Positions 46,285-58,992 of a stretch of 64,000 bases of DNA are shown here, piece by piece (the first letter of the stretch is position 1; each line of letters begins with the position of its first letter). Source of the DNA: Hygrophila difformis (Eukaryota; Streptophyta; Magnoliopsida; Lamiales; Acanthaceae); contig JAOANR010000013.1 in the NCBI GenBank assembly GCA_030278955.1, positions 41,080,191 through 41,144,190 on the forward strand, in the 5' to 3' direction. The notes below the pieces were generated by a model. That model searched no databases and was not told the DNA's origin. It was given only the letters and a program-made list of their open reading frames with translations. The translations under genes and the position numbers were made by a program.

Positions 46285-46401
46285 GGTTGTGTTCGATTTC
46301 TTACTCAATTTCCTATCTTTATCATTTGTTCTTTTGTAATTTATGTGGCATGGTCTCCACAATCCTTTTCATATCCTGTATAGGCTGTGAATAAAAAAAA
46401 A
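46285..46401 (+). mobile_element. SINE 3' body, copy 3, downstream of the USE/TATA pair
   Basis: GAAGGTTGTGTTCGATTTC (degenerate B box) and TTTGTAATTTATGTGG match the SINE at 61420-61590. It ends in an A-run. The A-box half is missing and is replaced by the snRNA-type promoter elements. Confidence 0.55.
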
Positions 46402-48424
46402 CTTTTAAACTTTTAGTTTCTTTGTTTTGTTCGGTTTTTGTACGTAAAAATTATTGTTTTTTTTTTTTGGATAAGCTGTACGTAAAAATTAATTGAATCA
46501 AAACCCGAATTATTATGATATTAATATTTATTATTTATATGATTCTTTTGAAAGATTAAAAAAAACAAAACAAAAAAAAAACATAAACCCCTATCATAAG
46601 ACATCTCCAACCCATTGGAATAGATAAATAAATTGTGATTAATAGTATTGTTTAATTTGTATTCATTGTCTATAGTGTTCTTTATTAGATAAAAGAAAAG
46701 ATCATGGAACATATGGCCGAATAAGGAACTAAGTTAATAAATATGAATACATTTCTTTTTTTCCATTAGCAATTTTAAATTTGTCCATTATATTTTCAAA
46801 ATATTCTTTTTTGGGGAGCCGAAGGCAGGAATTTTTTTTTTCCAAAATATTTGACACTCAACTTGTGTTTAATTTAATAAATTCAAGTTGAATACTCTAA
46901 TGAAGTGTTTAGCGAGGCAAGGATCTTGTTTTATTATCACCTATTCGTTTATAAATCTTTTTAAATTATATAAATAGAAAAAAAAAGAATAAAATTGGGG
47001 GGAAAAAACGAGTACCGTGATTAATGGGCTTTGACACATTCCCATGACAAATGACATGTGCCATCCAAATTCCCAATTCTAATTCCCAAATCCCACAATT
47101 CCAATATTCCCCATCCCATCATTCTTACTACAAATCTATGCCATCATTATTCATTACCAATTTGCTAGCAAGCACACAGTAATATATCCTTAAATCAGAT
47201 AAATTTTGCTTCCATGTTTTTTCAGTAATGTTGACCTTATGCTACTACTAGTGCCCAACAAAATTTATTGGTGGCCTTCATTTGGATGAATTTAGAATTT
47301 ATTTCCTCACCACAAGATGCCACAAAAGTGGCAGTGTACATGTGAAAGAAGCTTCAAGAATAATACATGTAAGGAATCTTGTGATGATTAAGGGCATGAA
47401 TAATGTTCTTCTCCATCTATTAGATCCAAATAATTAATACATACATATCCAATTATGGGCTCTTTTTTTTTTTTTTTTTTTCTTTAGTGTATAGTACACT
47501 TTGCATCACTATGGATGTTTACACTTTACATCACATGGTCATGTTGCAAGAGTGGGTAATGGGCTATATACTTATATGTTCCAATTTTTAGGTGGTGCTA
47601 CAATAATTGTGTTATAATGCTGTTAATAATTAGAATTAGCTCTATAGTAAAATGTAAATTGCATGACTTTGAATATTAATATTTGCAAATCCGACTTTTT
47701 TTTAAAGTGTATAATAATTTCATGTTGAATATGTCCTCATTTACTTATTCATTGATATATACGCGTTACAATTTCTTTTTTTTTTAAATTATATTTTATA
47801 TCTAATTGATTGTGATCCTGAATAAAAATTATAAATTGCCATAATGAATAATGATTTATAAAATTATATATTGATTGAGGGATTATGTAACATCGTATTC
47901 ACTTGATTGGGGAATTAACCCATCATGATCAAACATGGACACTTGTAATAATAATAATAATCCCATGGAAATGTTTCAACTTGGAATTTATTTATTTATT
48001 TATTTATTTGCATGATTGAGAAATAATGCTCCTCCCGATTCCAATATATAAGGCATTGATTTAAAAATGATGATGATTAATCATACTGAACATTCTCACG
48101 TTTTTTTTTAAACAAACAAAAAAAAAACTGATATACTATCTTTAAAAGCCTGAATAATTGTTTTTACACATTCAAATTAAATTGTGGAAATTAATTCTAA
48201 TATTTTGTTTTTTGTGGTACTAAAATTTTACTCTATCGGCCCTTGTTTATTCTTTTTTTGTTCCTCCTTTATAATTTGTCCATTATGAACTCTCACAACT
48301 CTCTTAGCAAAGAGCATTATTGGGTCGGAAAAAAAAAAAAAAAGAAGCAGCAAAAACCTAATTGTATGGAATCATGACCTAAATTAAAACCCTTGAATAA
48401 GAGTAGACACTTTTTTCTCATATA
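46402..48424. other. AT-rich intergenic DNA
   Basis: No gene recognised. Long T-runs near 46450 and 47465. Confidence 0.5.
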
Positions 48425-48680
48425 CTCCGTTCTCGTATAAATGAACCATTTGCATAGTAGTAACTATTCATTGAGTAACTTTGATTAATTTTTTAGACAT
48501 AGTTATATAAGAAAAAACAATATCATGTGAGAACTTGTTAGATTCGTCTAATCACATAGTTTTAGAATATCAAATTTTTATATTTTTTACTTATATACAA
48601 TTTGAGTTATAAACATTTAAAAATGTGTCTTGAATTGCGTGAAATACAGGAATTGTGCATTTATATGAAAACAGATGAAG
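48425..48680. mobile_element. Stowaway-like MITE, long family, diverged
   Basis: Left end CTCCGTTCTCGTATAAATG, right end ATATGAAAACAGATGAAG. Core GAACTTGTTAGATTCGTC. Confidence 0.7.
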
Positions 48681-49088
48681 TACATTGAAATCGGAATCCA
48701 TCTCTAAAAATGGCTGGCTCCCCTCAATATTCGAACCAGATTTTAAACTTTAGATATTATCCATTACCCGTTAGGTGCACATTTATACGACCTTTTAAAA
48801 TAAGAAGGCACAATTAATAAATAAAGAATTGAAATATATTGAATTAAAGGGGCTAAAGATGATAAGAGCATTATTAAGACAAGTACTCCACATGATTAGA
48901 AGGGCAGTTGGGCAGTGTTGTTGTCCATGTAAAGTAGTAGTACTAGTACTTGAGAAAAACAAGGGTCTTGATTATATCTTCAATTGTACCAAAATTGTAC
49001 GGGTAGAGCTGGAATGTAATGTGGTGGGAACATATACTAATGTAAGAATGTGGACTGTCTTTTTCTTGCAATCCCAGTCCTTAATTCA
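48681..49088. other. intergenic DNA left of the large CACTA
   Basis: No gene recognised. TCA at 49086-49088 is the left target duplication of the CACTA. Confidence 0.5.
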
Positions 49089-49309
49089 CACTACAAGAAA
49101 AAAGTGAATTACCGACCGCATTTGCCGACCGTCACCTTGCGGGTCGGATTTACCGACCGGGTTACCGACCGCAAAGGCGGTCGGCAAAATGTAACCGTTG
49201 GGTGGGGACCCAATTCCGAAACGACCGAGTTACCGACCGCAGTACCCGCGGTCGGTAATACCGACCGGGTTACCGACCGCACAGACGGTCGGTAACCTAG
49301 GTCGTATAT

Positions 49310-49710
49310 TTGCGCCCCAACTCAGTGAAAACACAATACCCGCGTCTCCATCCCCAAATTCACCTTCTCAATTTCACTCCCTCCGTTCCCAACGTTCGAG
49401 CGCCGACCACCCCCTCGCCGACCGCCGCCGCCGCCGACCAATTGCCATTCGAGCGCCGTCCACCCCACGCGAGTGTCGACTCCTCCACGTACGAGAAGGA
49501 AGCGCCCATCCGAGGACCTCCCTGCCGCTGCAACCGCCGCCGGACGCGTCGCCTGTCGCCGTCGCCGCCGGAGCTAAGACACCCGCAGCCCCCGCCCGCC
49601 GGAGCGCAGACGCGCTGCCACCATTGCAAGAGCCCCTGCCCTCCCCATTTCTGCCCTCCGGCAGTCCCACCACCACCGGCCACCCCTTCCCATTCGAGTG
49701 CACAATCGAG
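49310..49710 (+). other. putative GC-rich untranslated first exon of the CACTA transcript
   Basis: GC-rich stretch with no ATG, ending at a good donor ATCGAG|GTATTC. The next acceptor TCATAG at 50747-50748 would splice it 2 bases before the transposase start. The frames across it are not otherwise supported. Confidence 0.45.
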
Positions 49711-50750
49711 GTATTCGATTCACTTCTTTTTTTGCTCTAAAATTCCATTCGAATCTTGATTAATTTTTTTCCGTTTGTGGCATTGTGTTTGTATTTTTTT
49801 TTTTTTGGTGATAATGGTATTTGAACTTTGAATTGTGGATTGGGTACTCTATCGAGACAATTCGATTTATCATAGTCTTAGAAAATGCATTTGATTACAT
49901 TGATCGATTAAGCTCGTAATCGTGTTCTCTAGTTAGCAAAATCATTTAAAGGAAAAAAATTAGATTGCTAACGTTGGGGCAGCCGGCTGTTTTGGCATTT
50001 TGGGTAGGAAATATTTGGATTGTTGCAATTACGGACTGAGATATAGAATCCTCTCGTCGAGTAGATGATTATCCATATATGATATGTTGAATTTGGAGTT
50101 GATTTGAAAAAGTTATGCCATTTCCGAATGAACGTGTTGGTTGGTCGTTGAATTTTTTGAATACGTTACTTGTGCGTGCCATTGTTTATTTCCTTTCGAA
50201 TTGGGAATTGATGTTGTCGATTAGAATTTTGGTTTGAGTTTGTGAATGTCTGTTATTATAGTTATTTAATTTTCGATTGCTACATGTCCAAGTCCATGGG
50301 GAACTCAATAAAATGCCTCTAGTGTTATGCCGATTTCCATGACATTTCTTCTTTATCGTTTTAATATTGAATATTGTAGTATTAGACACATTTTGGGCAC
50401 TACTTTAATTTGGAAATCAACATAATATCATTCTTAAATTGAAAATTATTAATTCCTAAGATTGTTTTTCAATATCATTCTTAAATTGAAAATTCTTAAT
50501 TCCTAATATCACCAATATCGTTCTTAATTCTTAAAAGATTATAATAGTTAATTGTAAAAGATTAGCACATAAAATGACTTAATTACAATCAACAAAAATC
50601 CCAACAACAGATGTTTCATAATGTGTTTCAACATGAAATTGCCCATCAATCGTCTATACACAACCTCAATATGCTAATTTACCCGGTAGGATTTGGTGAT
50701 TACATGCGATTGATTAATAATATTCTAGTGGAATTCAAAATGTCATAGGT

Positions 50751-53700
50751 ATGGACCGAAGTTGGATGTACCGCTCCCGACGTAGTATTGGAGTACTCAC
50801 AGATGAATTTAAAAATGGGGTCAAATTATTTATACAGATGTCCCATGCAAACCCAAACGTGGATAGAGCACAGGGAAGACTTAGGTGTCCGTGTAGTAGA
50901 TGTAAGAATAAATGTTATCTATCTGATAATGACATCACATATCATCTATATCGTGATGGCTTTGTCCCTAACTACGAAATATGGACGTGTCATGGAGAGC
51001 CACACCAATTTAGTCGCTATTACGATACCGATAATACGGCGTCCACATCAGTGTCGGCACGTGATGATAATTACATACAAATGGTGTGCGATGGAATGGG
51101 AATTGGTGGGCCCGACACAATACCAAATGAAGATAGTGATGAACCTAGGCCACCCGAGGAGCCTAATCCACAAGAGAAGTTGTTCTTTCGAATGTTGGAG
51201 GCGGCCGACAAAGATTTGTGGCCAGGATGCAAGAAAATGACTCTTTTGTCCACTATTGCTAGGTTGTTGAATATTAAGGCCGAACACAACTTATCGGAGA
51301 GGTGCTTCGATACTTTGTGTCAACTAATTCTTGATACACTCCCCGAGGATAATGCTATGATTAAGAATTTTTACGAGGCGAAAAAACTACTTGAGGGGTT
51401 AGGGTTGCCTGTTCAAAAAATTGATTGCTGTGAAAAAGAGTGTATGTTATTCTGGCGCGGTGATTCGGCCTTAGATAAATGTAAGTTCTGTGACGAGCCT
51501 CGCTATAGAGAAACAAATTCGAATTCAAGGATTGGACGGAAATACATGTTCTATTTCCCACTTAAAAACAGATTGAAGCGACTGTATGCGTCGGAAGCGA
51601 CGGCGAAGCATATGACGTGGCATGTAGGACATCATCATGGGACTTATGGGGAGATGTGCCACCCGTGTGACTCAAAGGCATGGAAGCACTTTGATTCCAC
51701 ACATCCAGAATTTAGTAGGGATGGTCGGAATGTGAGATTAGGCTTATGCACGGATGGTTTTCAACCTTTTGGTCAATCGGGATCTCAATACTCATGTTGG
51801 CCAGTCATACTAACTCCGTACAACCTCCCTCCTTCTATGTGTATGAAGGATGAATACATGTTCCTAACATGCATAATACCAGGGAAATCTAGCCCAAAGC
51901 AGAGGATTGATGTTTATTTACAGCCCTTAATCGACGAGCTCATAGAGTTGTGGGACGTTGGGATCACTACATACGACACCTCTTCTAAACAAAATTTTCA
52001 GATGAAGGCAGCCTTGATGTGGACAATTGGGGATTTTCCGGCGTATGCTATGTTGTCGGGGTGGAGCACCTATGGGAAAACTGCATGCCCAGTATGTATG
52101 GAAGAAACAGAATCTATACGGCTTAAAGAGGGTGGGAAACAGTCGTGGTTTGATAACCACAGGAGGTTCCTCCCTTCGAATCATCCTTTCAGAGTTGATA
52201 AGTCTAAATTCGTGAAGGATCGGGAGGAGCATAGATCGCCACCTAGGGGTAAGAGTGGTGAAGAAGTCCTAGCGGATATAGAAAGGCATGGCCTTCGACG
52301 TGTATACGAAGTGAGAGGCGAGGAAGTGAATAGAATTGTAAGCAAGACATGTGGATGGAAAAAGAAGAGTATATTCTGGGATCTACCGTATTGGAAGACG
52401 AATTTGGTTCGACATAACTTGGACGTCATGCACATTGAGAAGAATGTGTTTGAAAATGTGTTCAATACAGTTATGGATGTTCAGGGGAAGAGTAAGGACA
52501 ATGCGAAAGCACGTGAGGACATTGTGACCTTGTGCAACAGGCCCGAACTGCATAGGGACCCTCGCACAGGGAAATACCCAAGGGCAGTGTATACAATGGA
52601 CAAGGACAAGCGGGATGTGTTTCTGAAATGGGTCGCCGGATTAAAATTTCCTGATGGATGTGTATCCAATCTTGGTAGATGCGTTGACATGAATAAACAC
52701 CGATTGTTTGGCATGAAAAGTCATGATTGTCATATTTTCATGCAAAGACTACTACCAATTGGATGGCGGGAGCTTCTTCCTAAGAGTGTGTGGGAGCCAA
52801 TAACAGAGTTGAGCAATATTTTTCGGGCACTCACTGCGAAGACGCTGAAAGAGGCAGATATAGAAAGACTGGCCATAGATATTCCAGTAGTACTGTGTAA
52901 GCTGGAGACGATCTTCCCCCCCTCATTCTTCGATTGTATGGAGCATCTACCTGTCCACCTCCCTTATGAAGCTAGCCTTGCCGGTCCCGTTCAATTCAGA
53001 TGGATGTACCCTTATGAAAGGTATAATATGAATATGCTTGTACTTTAAAAATTTCAAAACTTTTGTTCAATACAGTCGTTTAATACAAAAAACGCATTCA
53101 ATGTTTTGTAGATATCTCAATCGACTAAAACGCACTGTGCGCAACAAGGCACATGTTGAAGGAAGTATCTGCAACGCATACATGGTTCGTGAAGCCTCAA
53201 TTTTCTGCTCTCATTACTTTGAGAAGCATGTATTCACCCGGGAAAGGAATGTGCCAAGGAACGATGATGGAGGCACAACACAATACGACGATCGCCTTCC
53301 AAGTGTATTCAAATACCCGGGGCGTGCCCAAGGTCATCCCAAGAAGAGGCGGTTGTCTGAACAAGAGTTGAAAGCCATTCACAATTACCTCATTTTAAAT
53401 TGCAAAGAGATAGAACCTTATCTCACGTAAGTACTGAATTTGTTTTGTGTATTCAATTACCTCATAGTAAATTGCAAAAAATGATAACAATGCTCGTAAT
53501 GGTAATAATAGGACATTTGAAGAGCAGCTGCACAAGGAACGACCGATGATAAGTGAGGCAGATATTCAAAGTGCGATGTCGGACGACTTTCCGCGATGGT
53601 TGGAGACATATATGACACAAAATCCACCCGAAAATCCATGTCTGAGTCACATAGCACAAGGGCCACTTCCTATTGGTATTTCATATTCAATGTACTTCAT

Positions 53701-54325
53701 AAATGGGATGAAATTTCACACAGAATCGCACGGGAAGCATAGATCGACCTACAACAGTGGTGTTTGCATTTCAAGCACGTCCGGAGACTACTATGGCATA
53801 ATCGAAGAGATTATTGTCATAGAGTACCCGGCGCTGCCTATGAAGCAAACTACATTCTTCAAATGTAGATGGTTTGACCCCCGTGAAGGAATTGGAACAC
53901 GGACCCATGAGAAGTACAAGCTGGTCGAGATTAACCACTCAAAGTCGTTGCCTATATACGATCCTTTTATATTTGCATACCAGGCAGAACAAGTTTGTTA
54001 TGCTTCGTTCCCAACGATGAGGCCAGCTGCGAGTAGGAATGAATGGTTGGCCGTATGTAAAGTGAAACCGCGGGGTGTAATAACTGTGCGACCTGGGGAA
54101 GAACCGGAAGCATTTCAGGAAGACGCTCCAGAACATCATGGAATCGAAACCACGACTTTCACTACTGCAAGGGAGCGCCTAACAGATAGCGTGGTCCAAT
54201 ATGTAGAGCTTCAGCGGGATGACGAGGCAGTTCACTCTGATTCCTCCAGTGATACTGATGATTTAGATGACACAGATCCGGATGATCCGTCACAAGAGAC
54301 TTCGGATGAGGACTTCGAAATTTGA
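50751..54325 (+). CDS. CACTA transposase, TNP2/TNPD-like
   Basis: Three exons: 50751-53020, 53112-53426 and 53512-54325, GT-AG with phase 2 at both junctions, giving 1132 residues. The N-terminal zinc-binding transposase-associated domain includes CPCSRCKN. The central transposase (Transposase_21 type) shows LCTDGFQPFG, IGDFPAYAMLSGW, CPVCMEET and HNLDVMHIEKNVFENVF. The third part has WMYPYERY...NKAHVEGSI (DUF4218 type), and the last exon has FKCRWFD (DUF4216 type) with an acidic tail. These are the usual blocks of full-length plant CACTA transposases, which bind the ends and cut both strands of DNA in the nucleus. A leader intron (49711-50748) probably precedes the ATG. No stop or frameshift is seen. 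Confidence 0.9.
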
Positions 54326-54424
54326 CATGTGATAAACTTCTTAAATACCGTACCAACTATTACACACTGTATGTTTTAAAGATGTTATAAAGCTTATATT
54401 GGAATACAATTGTCCCATATACAG

Positions 54425-56217
54425 ATGTCTGAACGTGGTAGTGGCTCTTCTTCGAACACGCCACAGCGGACACTTACTCCTGCCGAGGAAGCGGCAAGGA
54501 TACGGCGGGCGAGGGAGGCATTTCAGCGACGGATGGCAGGTAAGATGTAAATTACGTTTATTATGTTGTATATACTTGACATGCTTGAAAATATTTAACT
54601 TTATTTGAAAAATATTGAATTACAGTTGCAGCTGCCAGCCAGGAAGAGCAGCCTATTGAGCCTATTGCTGATGATACGGCTGTTCCAGAGACACCACCCC
54701 CACGCACCCCAGGTACTAACAACTTTTTAAATAGATTTGCTGCAGTTCCTTTATGATAAAATTGATCTGAATTTGTTGATAGGATCGGCGGGGTCTTCAC
54801 AGGCGGTTCCGCTTGTGCCTCCTCCGGTAGCTGAGCCAGGTCTCGACAGGGTGCTCCTTGCCCCGAATGCCACAGATGGGATGTAAGTATTCCACGTTAT
54901 GTTACATTATTGACAATGATAATTAATTGTTACTTTATACAACACGAGTCTTAAACTTAGTTACGTTGTTTAACGAATGATCCTTGTCTTGAAGTATCGA
55001 CTTCCCGAACGCTGTCGTGAGAAAGATTACGGACATATATCCCAGACGAGCGGATATGAATGGAATCAGCTGGGGTAAGGTGTCAAAAGAAACGAAGGAG
55101 TTCTATTGGGGAGAATTCCAGGTATGAAGTTTACCTTGCAATAATTTTTGTGTGGTTCAAACTAGTAATTCAAATGCTCTATTTATTTATCTGCAGAAAG
55201 TTGCTCGTTGGGCTCCCGAGCATGCCCGTGTTGTGTGGAAGGAATGGGAGAAGAAAAACATTGCACGGTGAGTTTTAAATTACAACAATAGTGTTTTATT
55301 ATAATATTCGTAAATTTACTGATTTTATTTGCAAAAAAAAGATACAAGGACTACACTTTGGACATCCGCTCCAAGAAAAAACCGATGCCTGGGGATGCGC
55401 TAGTGGCAGAGAATTGGAGGCGCATATGGGATTCCCAACAATTCAAGGATAAGAGCAAGAGAGGAAAGCTGAACAGAAGGCGCGGTCAGGAGGATGCACC
55501 TGCTCTCCCCACACACACTGCAGGATCAAAGACATTTCGAGCCACTCGTGATCATATGGTATGATGTTCAAATCTATTTGTCAAAATAATATGGTATTTA
55601 ATGAAGCACATTATGATCACTACCTTTTTGTTAAATATATATAGTCGGCTGAGAAGGAAGGTCCTGTCCACTTGCACGAGCTTCATGAGCACACGCATAC
55701 AAGAAAGCACCAAAAGGACAATTGGGTACGCGACAAGTCACAGAACCTCCAGGTACAGATAGAAAATGACTTGTTAAATTCCATATTTACTACAATGCTC
55801 AGTTGTTTGACTATTTTTTTTAAACTTATAACACAGGCCGAGTTCAATGCTGTTGTTGAGACCTTAAGCCAGGATCCGGAGATTGGCAGTAGTTTGGATC
55901 CCGATCGTGTCTTTCTGGATGTTGCTGGTGGCATGGACAGGCGCAAGGCAATTTATGGCATAGGCTCCGTTGCCAGGTCGATCAGGGCCGGGGATGATGT
56001 GGATTCCACCCCTCCACCGCCTACTACTCAGTTTGTGACGCAGGCCCAGTTCGATGCATACACGGCGACTATTGAGCGTCTCGCCCAGTCACATATGGCC
56101 ATGGCGGAGCAGATGGAGAGATTGTTGGGACGCCGGGGCCCTCGATCCCCACCCCGCGGGGACGGGGATGATGATCTTGGAGGCTGCTCAGGAGGAGGTG
56201 ACCTCGGTGTTCATTAG
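54425..56217 (+). CDS. CACTA TNPA-like protein
   Basis: Eight exons: 54425-54539, 54626-54712, 54783-54882, 54995-55121, 55197-55267, 55342-55558, 55645-55752 and 55837-56217, all GT-AG, joined open frame 401 residues. Text such as TPAEEAARIRRAREAF, WGKVSKETKEFYWGEF, RWAPEHARVVWKEWEKK and DQSQQFKDKSKRGKLN-like basic segments, with a C-terminal AQFDAYTATIERLAQ helix, fit the second protein of plant CACTA elements (Ptta/En/Spm type). In Spm this protein binds the subterminal repeats and brings the ends together. It starts 99 bases after the TNP2 stop on the same strand; in Spm such products arise from alternative splicing of one transcript. Start choice: first ATG, with MSERGSGSSS leader. Confidence 0.8.
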
Positions 56218-56897
56218 TTGTTCTTGTTTTTTACTTATGGTTTTTCATAGACTTGGACTTGTTTCTTTCTATGCCCTTTTGACATGTTGGACAAGAATTC
56301 TAGTATTTGTAACTCCTTATCCAATGTTTCTCTTGTTGTGTGAATTAAGATTTAAACTAATGAAATGTAATGATCTATGTTACAAATTTACAATATGTGA
56401 AGCTTGGAAGTTTGGTATTGATGTGTAGATGAGATCCAAAATGTATTGGATGTTGTGAAATTTGGATGTTGTGGCAGGATTTATGAATTTTGGTTTTGGC
56501 AGGATTGGTTTGAGGGAAAACCAATTCTGCTGGTGCGGTGTTCAGGTTTCCCGACCGCATATGCGGTCGGGAAGTCGGTCGGCAAGCTCGCCGACCGACA
56601 CACCGACCGAAAAACGGTCGGTAATCAGGAGGTCCCGAAGCCCTCAGGGGCCGTCTTTCCCGACCAACAATTGGTCGGGAATTTTGGTCGGTAGGTTTCC
56701 CGACCAAAACGCGGTCGGTAGTCGGTCGGGAACATGGCGACCGCTTCTCCTGCTTGGTCGCCAAAAAATTTCGGACCACAACATTACCGACCGTCGTCTG
56801 CGGTCGGTAAGACGGTCGGTAACGTGGGAAACGACCCGTGTCCGGGATTTGCCGACCGCATTGACGGTCGGTATTCCCTTTTTTTCTTGTAGTGTCA

Positions 56898-57210
56898 AAC
56901 AAATTGACTCGGTGGGTTGTGTTCTGTTATTTTGTGTATGCCAACAATGATGAAGATCAATAATCAAGGGTCAGATTTAGGGTGGGGTTCAGTGAATGGG
57001 ACAAACAATGGGTACAGCAAAAATCACCGTGTGATGCCACCAATGAACACCTAGCTCCTTCTCATTCACATTTTTCCAATATAGTAAATTTAATTTTTAA
57101 TTTATTCGTTCTGTATATGACTCTATTCCACCCGTTTATTTATTTAATGAAAGAATGTTGTAACATTCACTTTGTGGCTCTTTAACAGATGGGTTCGGAA
57201 ATATGTCATA
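56898..57210. other. intergenic DNA between the CACTA and a MITE
   Basis: About 310 bases. No feature recognised. Confidence 0.5.
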
Positions 57211-57474
57211 CTACCTCCGGTTTTTTTGTGATAGTGCAACAAAGCACTATTTGCTACTATTCGTTGTTCGATTTTGACTTTAATTTTTATCATAGTTATA
57301 CAAGGAAATACATAGTCAAGTGAGATCTTGTTGGATTCGTCTCGTCATGTAGTTTTTAAATATCAAATTTTTAAATTTTTTTACTTATACCGAACTTAAG
57401 TTATTAATGGTTTAAAATATGCATTGGACTGCGTGCATTGGGTGAATGTTGCACTTTTACAAAAACGGAGGAAG
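57211..57474. mobile_element. Stowaway-like MITE, long family
   Basis: Left end CTACCTCCGGTTTTTTTG, right end CAAAAACGGAGGAAG, TA on both sides. Core GATCTTGTTGGATTCGTC. Confidence 0.75.
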
Positions 57475-58213
57475 TACTTTTTTAATATGTGCAGACGTCA
57501 TCGCAAAAAATATACTTTCGCATAACACAAATCATCCCTATTATCACATATTTTTTAATCACACAAAATATTCCTCATATCACACCGAACACATCATTTT
57601 ATATCAATCACATAACAAAACTCTTACGTCATATTAATATTTGAATGGACAATGGAAAATGGACAAAATTAAAGTGTACTATTTATATTTGAATGGGAAT
57701 ATGACAGAATAATTGGTGAACCAAAATTTTGGTTTGATTTCGATTTGATTTGTCGCTCTTACATGCCTATCTTAATCATCGGCTGATGAAGAAATAGAAT
57801 TACATAGCATTTTGTTCAGCGGTTTAATAAATCGATTCCAATATTTCCACCACCGCTTCAATATTTCCACAGAATGGATTATATATCCTTTGGGCCATAA
57901 AATGGGCCATGCAATGGTTCCTGTTCACTTTGGGCCTGATAAGTACACAATTTTCATTTTCTGTAGACAAGAAGAGTCAAGAGAAAAGAAGCAAATGGAG
58001 TCGATAGTATATATCTATATCCATTATTTCCATTACATAAAGTGAGTATTAATCAATATATCTGAATATTGAATAGAGGCTCACTCAGGATTGTAGATAA
58101 ATTGCAAGTGTAATAATATCCAGTTGATAAATTTCAATATAAATTCCCTATAATGAATATATCATCAGAGAAGAAATAAGATGAGATATCACGTACTCCA
58201 GTAATTCATAATT
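57475..58213. other. intergenic DNA, no gene recognised
   Basis: AT-rich, with short frames only. Confidence 0.5.
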
Positions 58214-58389
58214 TTTTTGGCAAACATTGATACTCATGTGTCGGCAAATGTGTATAGAAACTCAAGCAACACAAATAACAAAGGGAATAAAGGAGAGGGA
58301 TAGGGGAGCGGGTGGGAATCGAACTCCAATCATAAGAATAAAAGTCATGAGGCATAATCACTTGGACAAGTTCTCATTTATTCCGATAC
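58214..58389 (-). mobile_element. tRNA-derived SINE, copy 4
   Basis: The minus strand reads GAGAACTTGTCCAAGTG, then GGAGTTCGATTCCCACCC (B-box region), then CTATCCCTC and an A-run. It is flanked by the direct repeat TTCATAATT (58205-58213 and 58390-58398). Confidence 0.75.
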
Positions 58390-58476
58390 TTCATAATTCA
58401 CATAATCATGCATGGAATTAAGAATTGAAGCCAGGACGGTGGATGCCATACCATTACCACGTTGCTTAATACTATA

Positions 58477-58690
58477 CCTCCGTCTCACCGTTTTTGTTAC
58501 GAATGAGTTTTTGACACTATTCACTGTTTAACTTTTATTCGAATTTTTATCATAGCCATGTAATGAAAAACATAGTCAAGTGAAATCGTGTTAGATTCGT
58601 CTAATCTTGTTATTTTAGACAATCAATTTTTTTTTTTTTTTTATAAATTTTCTTTGTAATGAAAATACGAAATAAGTTTGACGACTTGTC
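58477..58690. mobile_element. truncated Stowaway-like MITE near the EXO70 promoter
   Basis: Left end CCTCCGTCTCACCG and core ATCGTGTTAGATTCGTC are present, but the right end cannot be found. Confidence 0.6.
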
Positions 58691-58828
58691 TGTTTAATAA
58701 TCATAAATCATGGAAGAATTGAAGCCACGATATCATTAAATATATTGCCCTGAATCCAGGCTCTCGTGAATTTTGAACATATATATATATAGAGAGTATT
58801 CATTTCAATCAATCCATATCTCTATTAG

Positions 58829-58836
58829 TATATATA
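58829..58836 (+). promoter_or_regulatory. TATA box of the EXO70 gene
   Basis: AGTATATATATGAC lies about 160 bases before the start codon. A second TA-rich run is at about 58778-58790. Either could place transcription start in a leader of 100-180 bases. Confidence 0.45.
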
Positions 58837-58992
58837 TGACCATAAATAAAGTGGTGGACAACACATAACTCATACCTCCTCACCCGCGTCGCCAGTCAAC
58901 TCCAACAATCCCTTTCTTCCCCATTTCTATCAAAATTAGTCAAAACAAACAAACAATCCCAACAATATCCCACACCATTACAACATTCTCCA

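Larger units (their letters stand above)
49089..56894 (+). mobile_element. complete autonomous CACTA (En/Spm) transposon, 7806 bp
   Basis: Starts CACTACAAGAAAAAAGTG, ends TTTTTCTTGTAGTG, and is flanked by the perfect 3-bp duplication TCA (49086-49088 and 56895-56897). Dense subterminal repeats based on TTACCGACCGC fill both ends (49110-49300 and 56550-56880). It carries a TNP2-like transposase gene and a TNPA-like gene in the same orientation, both open, so it may still be mobile. It could mobilise the shorter CACTA copies at 32091, 62004 and 63174, which share the TTACCGACC words. Confidence 0.95.

Noticed and set aside
49198..49740. A 180-codon open frame at the left of the large CACTA
   Set aside because: It starts inside the terminal repeats, is Pro/Arg-rich low complexity and overlaps a second frame just as long; better explained as an untranslated first exon.
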